Source: Maribacter caenipelagi (GTDB taxonomy: Bacteria; Bacteroidota; Bacteroidia; Flavobacteriales; Flavobacteriaceae). From it: DNA of 64,000 nucleotides. Positions 9,286 to 18,355 of the stretch are shown here, piece by piece (position 1 is the stretch's first letter; every line of letters starts with the position of its first letter). The notes below the pieces were generated by a model, which ran no database searches, was not told where the DNA came from, and was given only the letters and a program-made list of their open reading frames with translations. The stretch covers positions 548,726 through 612,725 of the forward strand of contig NZ_SNZW01000013.1 of NCBI RefSeq assembly GCF_004364175.1. Reading direction: 5' to 3'. The position numbers and the translations under genes were made by a program.

Positions 9286-9414
9286 TGTCAGTTCGAGTGC
9301 TTCATTTTACAATATTTTCATTGAAAAATTAAGTGTATCGAGAACCTTTCTGATCACAAGGTTCTCGATACAATTTATGTTCCTAAAAAGGGAACAAAAT
9401 CACTCGAACTGACA
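9286..9414. repeat. Nested inverted-repeat element in intergenic DNA
   Basis: The outer arms are perfect 14-base complements: TGTCAGTTCGAGTG at 9286-9299 and its complement at 9401-9414. Inside lies a perfect 15-base stem TGTATCGAGAACCTT (9334-9348) with its complement at 9358-9372 and a nine-base loop. A smaller TGTTCC/GGAACA hairpin lies at 9379-9395. The 129-base unit has no coding capacity. From memory, repeats with GTCAGTTCGAGTG and TATCGAGAAC are dispersed between genes in many flavobacterial genomes, so this is probably one copy of an interspersed REP/MITE-like family. Confidence 0.75.
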
Positions 9415-9486
9415 GTGCAATTAGGTACTCAACAAATTTGGCAATAGCTATTTTATCATTTATTTTAATTAGAGTAACTTAACAAC

Positions 9487-10554
9487 ATGAATACATCGGT
9501 AGTTATTATCGGCGCAGGATTAACGGGTTTGTTGACAGCATATCGTTTACAAGAATTGGGTTTTGATGTTAAGGTATTAGAGGCTCGAGATAGAATAGGT
9601 GGTAGAATACACACCTTGCAGTCTGGAAATGCTAAAGTTGAAATGGGCGCTACTTGGTTTAATGATAGTCATTTTCATTTATTGGATATTATAGAAGAAT
9701 TCAAGGTTCCCTATTTTGAACAATTCATGACCGGTATCTCTTATTTTCAGACCTTTTCAAATGTACCGCCACAAGAAATAACGGTACCCAATGATGGCCC
9801 AAGTTACCGATTTAAAAACGGAACTATTGATTTACTCAATTCAATAGCTGCTAAACTGAAAACAAATACCATCTTTTTAAGTGAAGAGGTCAATGAGGTA
9901 AATATGATTGATGATAATGTTGAAGTGAAGACCAATTGTCTTACATTAAATACAGATATCGTTATTACCACATTACCACCTGCAGTTTTAATAGATCAAA
10001 TAACATTTACAGCTCAGTTACCAAATGAATTTGTTTCATTGGCAGAACAAACCCACACTTGGATGCAAGATTCCATTAAAGTTGCCCTAACCTATAAAAA
10101 GCCGTTTTGGAGAAAGCAAGGTAAATCGGGTACGATATTTAGTAATGTGGGACCTTTGACCGAATTCTACGATCAATCTAATCTAGAGAAGGAGTCATAT
10201 GCCCTTGTTGGTTTCGCATCTGTTAGCTGTGCTCGTTTTACTAAAGAACAACGAATTGAAAAGATAGAAGCACAGTTGAAATTGGTTTTTGGTGATAATG
10301 CCTTAAATTATGAATCGTATCATGAAACGGCTTGGTATAATGAAGAGTTTACCAAATCTCATAGACAAGCAGATAATTTGTTTCCGCATCAAAACGGAGG
10401 TCATGCACTGTATCAAGCACCATTATTTAATAATAAATTGTTTATTTCTGGTGCAGAAACCTCAAAACATCACTCTGGTTACATGGAAGGCGCTATTTTT
10501 GCAGCTGAATCTGTTGTTGCAAAACTGAAAGGTTTGCACATAACACAGTCATAA
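9487..10554 (+). CDS. FAD-dependent amine oxidase family protein
   Basis: The N-terminus carries the FAD-binding Rossmann motif IIGAGLTGLLTAYRL followed by EARDRIGGRIHT, the signature of flavin monoamine oxidases. A C-terminal FAD-contacting segment is visible at ISGAETSKHHSGYMEGAI (about residues 320-340). At 355 residues it is a short member of the family and has no signal peptide or transmembrane tail, so it is likely cytoplasmic. The substrate is unknown; amines and polyamines are the usual ones. It ends four bases before the dus gene, so the two are probably co-transcribed. Confidence 0.9.
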   Translation: MNTSVVIIGAGLTGLLTAYRLQELGFDVKVLEARDRIGGRIHTLQSGNAKVEMGATWFNDSHFHLLDIIEEFKVPYFEQFMTGISYFQTFSNVPPQEITVPNDGPSYRFKNGTIDLLNSIAAKLKTNTIFLSEEVNEVNMIDDNVEVKTNCLTLNTDIVITTLPPAVLIDQITFTAQLPNEFVSLAEQTHTWMQDSIKVALTYKKPFWRKQGKSGTIFSNVGPLTEFYDQSNLEKESYALVGFASVSCARFTKEQRIEKIEAQLKLVFGDNALNYESYHETAWYNEEFTKSHRQADNLFPHQNGGHALYQAPLFNNKLFISGAETSKHHSGYMEGAIFAAESVVAKLKGLHITQS

Positions 10555-10558
10555 ATAC

Positions 10559-11506
10559 ATGTCAATTACCTTATTATCATCCCCATTACAGGGCTTTACC
10601 GATTTTAGATTCCGCAATGCATTCCATAAGTATTTTGGTGGTATCGATACCTTTTATGCGCCATACATTCGCTTAAACGGTAAAATGGTGATTAAAAATT
10701 CGTATCAGAAAGATCTTCAGCCAGAAAACAATACTACTTTAGAGGTTATACCTCAAGTAATGACGGGTGATGCAGATGAGTTTTTGTTCGTCACTAAATA
10801 CATACAGAGTTTAGGTTATAAAGAACTGAATTGGAATTTGGGTTGTCCGTATCCTATGGTTACAAAACAAGGTATGGGTAGCGGACTCATTTGTAACCCA
10901 CAAAAAATTGATCATATCTTAAAACGCGCTCATGAAGAAACCGATGTGGTGGTATCCATGAAAATGAGAATGGGTTATGAAAATGCAGAAGAAATTTTAG
11001 ATGTTTTTCCTATTTTAGATAAATATCCGCTAAAGAATATAGTCATTCATGCACGTATAGGAAAGCAACTGTATAAAGGCGGAGTAGATTTAGATGCTTT
11101 TCAGAAATGTACGGAAAGTACCAAACATACATTGTACTATAATGGTGATATTACTTCTGTAGCTAAGTTCAAAGAGATGAAAGAGCGTTTTCCTAATATT
11201 GAGCATTTTATGATGGGAAGAGGCTTAATTGCCGACCCATTTCTACCAATTATGATCAAGAACAATACCACCGAATACCCAAAAGACCGTTGGAAGATTT
11301 TTTCAGAATTTCATGATACGATATACCAGCAATATGATGAAGCTTTATCAGGACCAACACCTATTAAAATGAAAATGAGAGGATTTTGGGAGTATTTTGC
11401 ATTGTCAACTTCCAATCCGCATAAGGCATTTAAAAAGATAAAAAAGGCTAATAATCCAAGAGCATATCAGCAGGCGGTTCGCGAGATATTGAATAATGAA
11501 AAATAA
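10559..11506 (+). CDS. tRNA-dihydrouridine synthase family protein
   Basis: This is an FMN-dependent TIM-barrel enzyme that reduces uridine to dihydrouridine in tRNA. The N-terminal LSSPLQGFTDFRFR matches the Dus opening, and the catalytic cysteine is C96 in NWNLGCPYPMV. The basic strand KMRMGYE and the FMN phosphate site MMGRGLIADP follow. At 315 residues it has standard length. The final codons encode REILNNEK. An almost identical string of codons reappears at 12056-12079, beyond the next gene (see the duplication entry). The Dus subfamily was not assigned. Confidence 0.92.
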   Translation: MSITLLSSPLQGFTDFRFRNAFHKYFGGIDTFYAPYIRLNGKMVIKNSYQKDLQPENNTTLEVIPQVMTGDADEFLFVTKYIQSLGYKELNWNLGCPYPMVTKQGMGSGLICNPQKIDHILKRAHEETDVVVSMKMRMGYENAEEILDVFPILDKYPLKNIVIHARIGKQLYKGGVDLDAFQKCTESTKHTLYYNGDITSVAKFKEMKERFPNIEHFMMGRGLIADPFLPIMIKNNTTEYPKDRWKIFSEFHDTIYQQYDEALSGPTPIKMKMRGFWEYFALSTSNPHKAFKKIKKANNPRAYQQAVREILNNEK

Positions 11507-12075
11507 TTAATTGTTATATTAGTAGTGTTAACTAATTAAAATTCAATAGTATGGAAAACAAAACGATTAAGTTTGTGTTGAAAATATTGACAATTTTTCC
11601 AAGTATTTTTTTTCTTACCTATGTATTGAATGGATTTGATTTAAAGTTTTGGGTTTTTGAGATTATTATTAGTTTCATGACGTCTTTTGGAATTGTTTTT
11701 TGGCAACTGTTTGATTATGAAAAGTATAATGAAATTTCTTATGAAGATTTTTTAGAATCTAAGCATAGTTTAAGTTTAGAAAATAGCGAAGAAAATTGGG
11801 ACCAGTTTAATGAAATGATTAAAAATCCATTGTTGGAATTGGAAATTATAGAGAGAACGGATGAAATGCTAAAAGTTCTAATTGCAAGGAAATTTATTGA
11901 TTCTATACTTACAGTAAGAAAAACTAAAGATGCTATTATAGTAAATATTGAAAAAAAATTCTTTTCTTTTTTGCCAGATCGTGCAGAGAATTACCGCACT
12001 ATTCAGAAGCTTGCCAAAAGAAGTCAACAATCTAAGCGTATATCTACAAGCGAGGCGTGAGATATTGAATAATGA
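11483..12075. repeat. 17-base direct repeat from dus 3' end flanking a small gene
   Basis: GAGATATTGAATAATGA occurs at 11483-11499, inside the last dus codons, and again at 12059-12075 just after the next gene. At the second site the string read from 12056 is CGT GAG ATA TTG AAT AAT GAG TAA. This encodes REILNNE and a stop, the same ending as dus. The small gene at 11551-12060 therefore sits between two copies of the dus terminus, as if a segment of about 576 bases had been inserted with regeneration of the target 3' end. No transposase or integrase is present. Confidence 0.7.
11551..12060 (+). CDS. Small membrane protein of unknown function (169 aa)
   Basis: I do not recognise the family. 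Two hydrophobic helices are predicted near the N-terminus (about residues 7-25 and 32-50), with a soluble C-terminal domain of about 115 residues rich in Glu, Lys and Ile. The last residues are basic (KLAKRSQQSKR). There is no signal peptidase motif, so the N-terminus is probably a membrane hairpin with a cytoplasmic tail. The gene is flanked by copies of the dus 3' end, suggesting recent acquisition, and its AT-richness is slightly higher than that of its neighbours. Confidence 0.7.
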   Translation: MENKTIKFVLKILTIFPSIFFLTYVLNGFDLKFWVFEIIISFMTSFGIVFWQLFDYEKYNEISYEDFLESKHSLSLENSEENWDQFNEMIKNPLLELEIIERTDEMLKVLIARKFIDSILTVRKTKDAIIVNIEKKFFSFLPDRAENYRTIQKLAKRSQQSKRISTSEA

Positions 12076-12119
12076 GTAAGGTAACTGTTATCTTTGCGGT
12101 ATTGTTCTAAAACTCACTA

Positions 12120-14300
12120 GTGAAAGACCTTCTTTTAATAACACCTCCTTTTACCCAGTTAAACACTCCGTATCCGGCAACGGCATACATTAAAGGTTTT
12201 TTGAATACAAAAGGGATTTCTTCTTTTCAGTCCGATTTAGGGATAGAGGTTATTCTGGCCCTCTTCAATAAAAATACATTTCAAAAACTATTCGAAATAG
12301 CCTACGAAACAGATGCTATTGTTTCTGAAAACACGCAAAGAGTATATGCATTACGTCAAGAATATCTAAAAACCTTAGACGCCATAATCCTATTTCTACA
12401 GGGTAAAAATGACACCTTGGCAAGGCAATTATGTACCGATAATTTTTTACCAAAAGCTTCTCGTTTCGAGCAGTTAGATGATTTAGAATGGGCTTTTGGT
12501 ACTATGGGTATGCAAGATAAAGCCAAGCATTTGGCAACCTTGTATCTTGAAGATTTATCAGATTTTATTGTAGAATGCATTGACCCAAATTTCGGATTCA
12601 GTAGGTATGCAGAACGATTGGGACGCAGTGCCAATTCATTCGATGAGCTTTATAATCATTTAAACGAAGAACCCACTTTTATTGATGAGTTAACATTAGC
12701 TATTCTAAAAAAGCAATTGGCTGAAGTACAACCAAAATTGGTGTGCTTTTCAGTTCCTTTTCCTGGTAATTTATATAGTGCTTTTCGTTGTGCTCAATTT
12801 ATAAAAGCAAATTATCCTGATGTAAAAATTGCCATGGGTGGCGGCTTTCCCAATACAGAGCTTAGAAGCTTAACTGATATTCGTGTGTTTGAATTCTTTG
12901 ATTTTATTTCGTTGGATGATGGTGAACTTCCGTTGGAGCTTGTTCATCAATATGTAACTAATGGAGAAGGGGAATTAAAACGGACATTTATTATAGAGGA
13001 TAATAAAGTTGTTTATAAAAATGATAGCAAACAGCAAGATTATAAGCAACAAGAGGTTGGTACGCCAGATTATTCTGACCTACAATTAAACAATTACATT
13101 TCCGTCATTGAAATCGCCAACCCCATGCACAGTTTGTGGAGCGATGGTCGTTGGAACAAATTGACCATGGCGCATGGCTGCTATTGGGGGAAATGTACTT
13201 TCTGCGATATCTCTTTAGATTATATAAAAATATATGAACCTGTAGCGGCTAGTTTGTTGGTTGACCGTGTAGAAACATTAGTGGAACAAACCGGTGAATC
13301 CGGATTTCATTTTGTAGATGAAGCGGCACCGCCATCATTAATGAAAGCTTTTGCATTGGAGATTTTGAAAAGAAATTTGACCATCACCTGGTGGACAAAT
13401 ATTCGCTTCGAGAAAAACTTTACGCAAGATTTGTGCTTTTTACTGAAAGCATCAGGTTGTATTGCGGTTTCAGGCGGATTGGAAGTAGCATCTGACCGAC
13501 TTCTTAAACTAATAGATAAAGGCGTTACGGTTGAGCAAGTGGCGCAAGTAACACGAAATTTTACCGAAGCGAATATCATGGTGCATTCGTATTTAATGTA
13601 CGGCTACCCAACACAAACTGTTCAAGAAACGGTTGATAGTTTAGAAATGGTACGTCAGTTGTTTGAATTAGGAATCATACAATCAGGATTTTGGCATCAG
13701 TTTGCATTGACCGCTCATAGTCCGGTAGGTTTGCATCCGGAAGAATACGGAGTACTGCCCGATTTGAAAAACATCAGCTTTGCAAACAATGATATTGATT
13801 TTAAAGATGAAACGGGCATCGACCATAGTATTTTTAGCTTTGGGTTAAAAAAATCGCTCTTCAATTTTATGCACGGTATCGGTTTCGATATGGGTCTGCA
13901 AGAATGGTTCGATTTTGAAATTCCGCCATCAACGATTTTGCCAGATTATATTTATGATTGCTTGCAACAGGAAGTTGTCTTAAAAACAAAACCTACGGCA
14001 AAAGTTGTCTTTATAGGTCAATTGCCATTAGTACAAGAGCACGAAAAAAAGAAAAAAGGGATGACATGGAAACAATTGCAAATGTATTTTCATTCCACTT
14101 CAGGTGCCTATGAAATTACGGTAGATAGAGAGCAAGGACAATGGCTATTAGAAAGTTTAGAAAAACTACGTCCGGAAAACAAACCGACCACATACGCACA
14201 ATTAAAGAAAGATTTTGAGGCGCAATTTGAAGATTTTGAATTGTTTTGGTATTCAAAACAAGTATTAGGATTAAGAGAACACGGACTATTAATTCTATAA
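12120..14300 (+). CDS. B12-binding domain radical SAM protein (726 aa)
   Basis: The protein starts from GTG at 12120 and opens directly with KDLLLITPPFTQLNTPYPATAYIKG, the beta-strand start of a cobalamin-binding radical SAM N-terminal domain, which supports this start. The iron-sulfur motif is GC354-YWGK-C359-TF-C362. That is CX4CX2C, one residue longer than canonical CX3CX2C but like other GC-W-G type proteins. Downstream are typical SAM-barrel strands (FHFVDEAAPP, GGLEVASDRLLKLIDKG, YLMYGYPTQT). The substrate is unknown. Class members perform methylations or rearrangements on unactivated carbons. A strong terminator follows. Confidence 0.85.
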   Translation: MKDLLLITPPFTQLNTPYPATAYIKGFLNTKGISSFQSDLGIEVILALFNKNTFQKLFEIAYETDAIVSENTQRVYALRQEYLKTLDAIILFLQGKNDTLARQLCTDNFLPKASRFEQLDDLEWAFGTMGMQDKAKHLATLYLEDLSDFIVECIDPNFGFSRYAERLGRSANSFDELYNHLNEEPTFIDELTLAILKKQLAEVQPKLVCFSVPFPGNLYSAFRCAQFIKANYPDVKIAMGGGFPNTELRSLTDIRVFEFFDFISLDDGELPLELVHQYVTNGEGELKRTFIIEDNKVVYKNDSKQQDYKQQEVGTPDYSDLQLNNYISVIEIANPMHSLWSDGRWNKLTMAHGCYWGKCTFCDISLDYIKIYEPVAASLLVDRVETLVEQTGESGFHFVDEAAPPSLMKAFALEILKRNLTITWWTNIRFEKNFTQDLCFLLKASGCIAVSGGLEVASDRLLKLIDKGVTVEQVAQVTRNFTEANIMVHSYLMYGYPTQTVQETVDSLEMVRQLFELGIIQSGFWHQFALTAHSPVGLHPEEYGVLPDLKNISFANNDIDFKDETGIDHSIFSFGLKKSLFNFMHGIGFDMGLQEWFDFEIPPSTILPDYIYDCLQQEVVLKTKPTAKVVFIGQLPLVQEHEKKKKGMTWKQLQMYFHSTSGAYEITVDREQGQWLLESLEKLRPENKPTTYAQLKKDFEAQFEDFELFWYSKQVLGLREHGLLIL

Positions 14301-14303
14301 TAA

Positions 14304-14331
14304 AAGCTGCATTGAATTTTCAATGCAGCTT
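14304..14331. terminator. Bidirectional terminator between convergent genes
   Basis: A perfect 13-base stem AAGCTGCATTGAA with its complement and a two-base loop lies between the convergent radical SAM gene and the phoD-like gene, with A- and T-rich flanks. It can serve both transcripts. Confidence 0.8.
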
Positions 14332-14354
14332 CAAAATATAAATTATGGTTTGGT

Positions 14355-16052
14355 TTATGAATAGGTTAGGGAGTACCCAACTTCAGTACTATACGATTCC
14401 GATAGAATAGAGTCTACAAAAATCCATTCAGAAGTTACTTCTGTGGTGGTAAAAGTGGTCATCATAAAACCTCTTCTAGAAGCATCAAAATAATTAAGGT
14501 CATCAATTAAGGCTACCATGGCATTTTGAAAACCTGCAATTAATTCTGCATTAACATTAGCGCCAAGGTAGGTTTCAAAACCAGGTGAACTAACAGAAGA
14601 TGTAGCCAATTCAATTCCCACTTCTGATCCATCTGCAGCGGTAAGTGTGTTTTGCCAAGCGTTATGGGTATCACCGGCAAGTGTTACGATCTTTTTGCCG
14701 TTCAATGTACCGTATATTATTTCGCGGTCAATTGGGTAGCCGTCCCAGGCATCTAAATTATATGGAATAACAGAGGTTACTCGGGCAGTTTCTTCTGCTG
14801 TTAATGTTGGGTCGTTGTTTAGCAATCTAAGTTTTATGGTTACCAGTTCTGTAAGTATGCCAGCAAAATTAGGAGAGCCAAATGCAGTTAATAATTCTGC
14901 CGGTACATTCATTTTACCCATTAGTACCTGTTGCCCCAATACTTGCCATTTAGCTGAACTGCTGGTTATTTCAGAAATTACCCAATCTCGCTGTGTTGTA
15001 CCTAAAATAGAACGTGTGGGATCCGTTAATGCAGTTTGGAAGGCTACGGCATCAATACCTGTAGCGGTGAAATAATCGGTAATGTTCAATTGTTTGTCCC
15101 TCCCGATCAAGCGGGTATCCATAAGTACAAGATTTACAAGGTTTCCAATATTTACGGATCTGTAAATAACGCTGTTATCATCTGCTGAAATTCTTGAGAA
15201 CGGTAAAAATTCGCTATATGCTTGCAGCGCATTCTGTTTTCTGGCTTCAAAACTACCTTCTGTAGCTTCATCATGGTTTTCTGCGCCTTCTTTATAGGTG
15301 TCGTTGGCAATTTCATGATCGTCCCAAACACATATAAACGGTTTCTTTTGATGTGCCAATTGTAAGGAAGCATCTGATCTATATTGCTTGTAACGGGTTC
15401 TGTAATCATCCAAAGAAATAATTTCTCCCGTAGGTTCATGAAAACGGTTTAAGAAAGCATTTTCTTCCGTAGAGCCATACCCACCGGCGCCATATTCATA
15501 AAAATAATCCCCTAAATGAACAATAATGTCAGCATCAGAATTTGCCATGGCATCGTAAACATTGAACAAACCTGCTTGGAAATTAGAACATGAGCATACC
15601 GCTAATTTTGCTTGCGTAGCATCGGTTGGTAGGGTAATGGTCTCCCCAACAACAGAAATAGAATTATCCGAAGTGCTAATAAACCTATAATATAATTTTT
15701 GATCGGCTTCCAACTCGGTCAATTCAATAGCAAGTGTGTTATCTCTAGAGCTTTCGGTGGTTATTTTCCCCGTTCTTAAAATGTTGCTAAAATCGTTTTG
15801 GGTTGAAACTTCCCAAATGATTTCAACATCTGCAGCCATATAGCGCGTCCAAATTATTACACCGGAATTACTTGGGTCAAAACTGGCAACCCCATACGTG
15901 AAGTTCTTTACCGTTAACTGAGATTCGTCATAATCAACTTGTAAATCGTCATCATCACTGCAGCTTATAAAGTTAGGAGCTAAAATGATACCCCCTGATG
16001 CCATTAAGGTTTTTTGAATAAAATTTCTTCTGGTGTTTTTCGTCGTTTTCAT
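14355..16052 (-). CDS. PhoD-family alkaline phosphatase, Tat-exported
   Basis: The ATG at 16052 gives MKTTKNTRRNFIQKTLMASGG, a twin-arginine signal (RRNFIQK) followed by a possible lipobox FISC, so it is probably a Tat-exported lipoprotein. An in-frame TTG seven codons upstream is less likely. The PhoD metallophosphatase core is clear: LGDYFYEYG, VWDDHEIAND, LMDTRLIGRD and LAGDTHNAW, which supply the metal ligands. A PhoD N-terminal beta domain precedes it. At 565 residues it is normal for the family. It hydrolyses phosphomono- or diesters outside the inner membrane, as in marine phosphate scavenging. No Pho box was identified. The tatC gene lies 3.4 kb away. Confidence 0.92.
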   Translation of the reverse strand: MKTTKNTRRNFIQKTLMASGGIILAPNFISCSDDDDLQVDYDESQLTVKNFTYGVASFDPSNSGVIIWTRYMAADVEIIWEVSTQNDFSNILRTGKITTESSRDNTLAIELTELEADQKLYYRFISTSDNSISVVGETITLPTDATQAKLAVCSCSNFQAGLFNVYDAMANSDADIIVHLGDYFYEYGAGGYGSTEENAFLNRFHEPTGEIISLDDYRTRYKQYRSDASLQLAHQKKPFICVWDDHEIANDTYKEGAENHDEATEGSFEARKQNALQAYSEFLPFSRISADDNSVIYRSVNIGNLVNLVLMDTRLIGRDKQLNITDYFTATGIDAVAFQTALTDPTRSILGTTQRDWVISEITSSSAKWQVLGQQVLMGKMNVPAELLTAFGSPNFAGILTELVTIKLRLLNNDPTLTAEETARVTSVIPYNLDAWDGYPIDREIIYGTLNGKKIVTLAGDTHNAWQNTLTAADGSEVGIELATSSVSSPGFETYLGANVNAELIAGFQNAMVALIDDLNYFDASRRGFMMTTFTTTEVTSEWIFVDSILSESYSTEVGYSLTYS

Positions 16053-16210
16053 CTGGTCATTTAGTTTCCTCAAAATTGTTTTAATTCTGATGAAAACATG
16101 TTAGTTCAACTTTATCTTTAGGTTATTGAAATTATTGGTGATAAGAATTTATAATTGGAGTTGGTCAATTTTCTAGATTCTGAATGATTTCCTTAAGTTT
16201 GACGATTAGC

Positions 16211-16699
16211 ATGAATAATATGACCCCGAAAATCGTTAGGCTTAAAGAGAAAAAAGTGGTCGGATTATCTACCGAGATGAGTTTGGTGGATAATAGAACT
16301 TCTGAACTTTGGAAAAACTTTAGACAACGAAGCTCAGAAATTGTCAATAGGTCTTCTGATGATTTTATTTCCTTGCAAGAATACCCTGCTAACTATTTTC
16401 AGGAATTTTCTCCTATTACAAAGTATGTGAAGTGGGCTTGTGTTGAGGTTGAAGATTTCAATTCTGTTCCTGAAGGAATGAATGGGCTTGTTTTGGATGG
16501 CGGACTATTTGCCGTATTCAATTACAAGGGGACCGCACAGAACTTACAAGCTTTTTTTCAATATATTTATGAGGAATGGATAGTTAAATCTGATTATAAT
16601 TTAGATGACCGTCAACATTTTGAAGTGTTGGGTTCTAGATATAAAAACAATGATCCCGATTCAGAAGAAGAAGTGTGGATTCCGATAAAAGCAAAATGA
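16211..16699 (+). CDS. GyrI-like effector-binding domain protein
   Basis: A stand-alone GyrI/SOUL-like small-molecule binding domain. The opening PKIVRLKEKKVVGLSTEMSL and the ending EVLGSRYKNNDPDSEEEVWIPIK match the effector-binding domain found after AraC- and MerR-type DNA-binding domains, here with no DNA-binding part. The start could be the ATG at 16211 or at 16220. The stop overlaps the following MFS gene as ATGA, so the two are translationally coupled. Stand-alone members can act as ligand-binding proteins or hydrolases. Its partner is most likely the transporter. Confidence 0.82.
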   Translation: MNNMTPKIVRLKEKKVVGLSTEMSLVDNRTSELWKNFRQRSSEIVNRSSDDFISLQEYPANYFQEFSPITKYVKWACVEVEDFNSVPEGMNGLVLDGGLFAVFNYKGTAQNLQAFFQYIYEEWIVKSDYNLDDRQHFEVLGSRYKNNDPDSEEEVWIPIKAK

Positions 16700-17979
16700 A
16701 AGACTCCGAAAAAGCCCCTTGGTATTATTTATTATTGCTGATTTTAGCAGGGGAGAGTGTCTTTATTTTACCCTTTGTTTTACAACGCGTTTTTAGACCA
16801 ACCGTTTTAAAGGTTTTTGAGCTTGATAATGTTTCGTTGGGTTTATGCTTCTCTGTATATGGTTTTGTTGCTTTGGTTTCCTACTTATTGGGCGGACCTT
16901 TGGCGGATAAATTTCAGCCAAGAAAATTGATAGCTATAGCACTTTGGATGACCGCTTTGGGCGGATTGGTTTTTGCTACTTTTCCTGATTATTTTACCCT
17001 ACAATTACTTTATGGCTTTTGGGGGTTCACGACGATATTTCTCTTTTGGTCACCTATGATAAAAGCAACTCGTGTTTGGGGCGGTCAAAGTTCTCAAGGG
17101 AAAGCTTTCGGATTTTTAGATGGGGGGAGAGGTTTGGTAGGCGCACTTTTTGGGACGTTGGGCGTACTTGTCTTTTCTCATTTTATGTCGGCAGATTTGG
17201 AAGTAGCCTCTTTAGAAGAAAGTAGGTTTGCCTTTAGGTATGTGATATTGACTTCATCAGCTATAGTTTCTATTGTAGGAGTTTTGGTGTGGTTTTTTAT
17301 GCGATTACCTGCAAGTATTGAAAATGAGATTGTTATTGAAAAAATTACTATTTCCCAAATTAAAGAAGTACTTCGTTTACCTTCGGTTTTACTATTGATG
17401 ATTATTATTTTATGTGCTTATGTAGGGTATAAAATCACCGATGTTTTTTCGCTTTATGCGCAAGATGTTATGTTGTACAATGAGGTAGAATCTGCAGAAG
17501 TAGGTACATTCTTATTATTCGTAAGACCTATTGTTGGCGTTTTTATAGGGGTAATTGCAGATCGCTCTAGACCAAGCCTGTTTTTATTGATCGGTTTTGT
17601 AATAGCGGTGGTGGGCTCCTTAATATTTGCTTCAGGAATGGTTTCAGATGTTTCTTATTTTATATTCTTATTCTCTATTATGATTGTGGCATTAGGGGTT
17701 TATGCCATTCGTTCGTTATACTTCGCCGTCATGCAAAGCGGTAAGATTCCGTTGGTGTTAACAGGTACTGCGGTAGGTTTAATTTCACTGATAGGGTATA
17801 CTCCTGATATTTTTGCTGGCCCCGCAATGGGTTATTTATTAGATGCATCACCCGGCTTAAAAGGACATCAACATGTATTTTATATGCTAGCTGTATTTTC
17901 TTTTATTGGAGCAATAGCGGGGTTCAGATATTTTCAACTTTATGGCAAACCATTCAATGACGAATCCAAAAAATCTTAA
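16696..17979 (+). CDS. MFS transporter
   Basis: The 427-residue integral membrane protein has about 12 hydrophobic helices. The MFS loop 2-3 signature appears as GGPLADKFQPRKL and a related loop as GVIADRSRPSLFLL. The ATG at 16696 overlaps the stop of the GyrI-like gene by four bases. An upstream GTG in this frame lies inside that gene and was rejected. The substrate is unknown. The association with an effector-binding protein and a DUF4345 protein suggests a small-molecule efflux or uptake module, but this is inference. Confidence 0.88.
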   Translation: MKDSEKAPWYYLLLLILAGESVFILPFVLQRVFRPTVLKVFELDNVSLGLCFSVYGFVALVSYLLGGPLADKFQPRKLIAIALWMTALGGLVFATFPDYFTLQLLYGFWGFTTIFLFWSPMIKATRVWGGQSSQGKAFGFLDGGRGLVGALFGTLGVLVFSHFMSADLEVASLEESRFAFRYVILTSSAIVSIVGVLVWFFMRLPASIENEIVIEKITISQIKEVLRLPSVLLLMIIILCAYVGYKITDVFSLYAQDVMLYNEVESAEVGTFLLFVRPIVGVFIGVIADRSRPSLFLLIGFVIAVVGSLIFASGMVSDVSYFIFLFSIMIVALGVYAIRSLYFAVMQSGKIPLVLTGTAVGLISLIGYTPDIFAGPAMGYLLDASPGLKGHQHVFYMLAVFSFIGAIAGFRYFQLYGKPFNDESKKS

Positions 17980-18343
17980 TTTATTATTATCCGGAGTCAT
18001 AGTCATCATAGCCGGTATAGTCTATGGTGGTCACCCTACCTATATTATGCCTGAACTCTTAGGTTTTGAAGTGGTTGATTTAGAGCTAAAGAATATGCTG
18101 CGTGCGGTAATGGGTATTTATATGGGTGTAGGGCTGTTTTGGATATTGGGGTCCTATAAAACGAAACTTTGGTATGGAGCAACCTTAAGTAATATGCTCT
18201 TTATGGGCGGAATTTCATTTGGTAGAATAATAAGTACAATCTTTGACGGCGTATCACCGCTATTTACTCCAGCATTATTTTTAGAATTAATATTTTTCGG
18301 ATGGGGATTTTATAATCTCAAAAAGTATACGGAAATAGAGTAG
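17957..18343 (+). CDS. DUF4345 membrane protein
   Basis: The small membrane protein of 128 residues has four hydrophobic helices and the DUF4345 pattern (YGGHPTYIMPELLGF, LRAVMGIYMGVGLFW, FGRIISTIFDG). The start at 17957 was chosen because LNLLLSGVIVIIAG is the usual family opening; an ATG at 17942 is also in frame. The gene overlaps the end of the MFS gene in another frame, so it is the third gene of that operon. The function is unknown. Confidence 0.82.
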   Translation: MTNPKNLNLLLSGVIVIIAGIVYGGHPTYIMPELLGFEVVDLELKNMLRAVMGIYMGVGLFWILGSYKTKLWYGATLSNMLFMGGISFGRIISTIFDGVSPLFTPALFLELIFFGWGFYNLKKYTEIE

Positions 18344-18355
18344 CTGTAGTACTCT

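Noticed and set aside
9286-9414. Possible CRISPR array or attachment site
   Set aside because: There is only one set of arms with no repeated spacers, and no cas or integrase gene is nearby; a nested inverted repeat describes it better.
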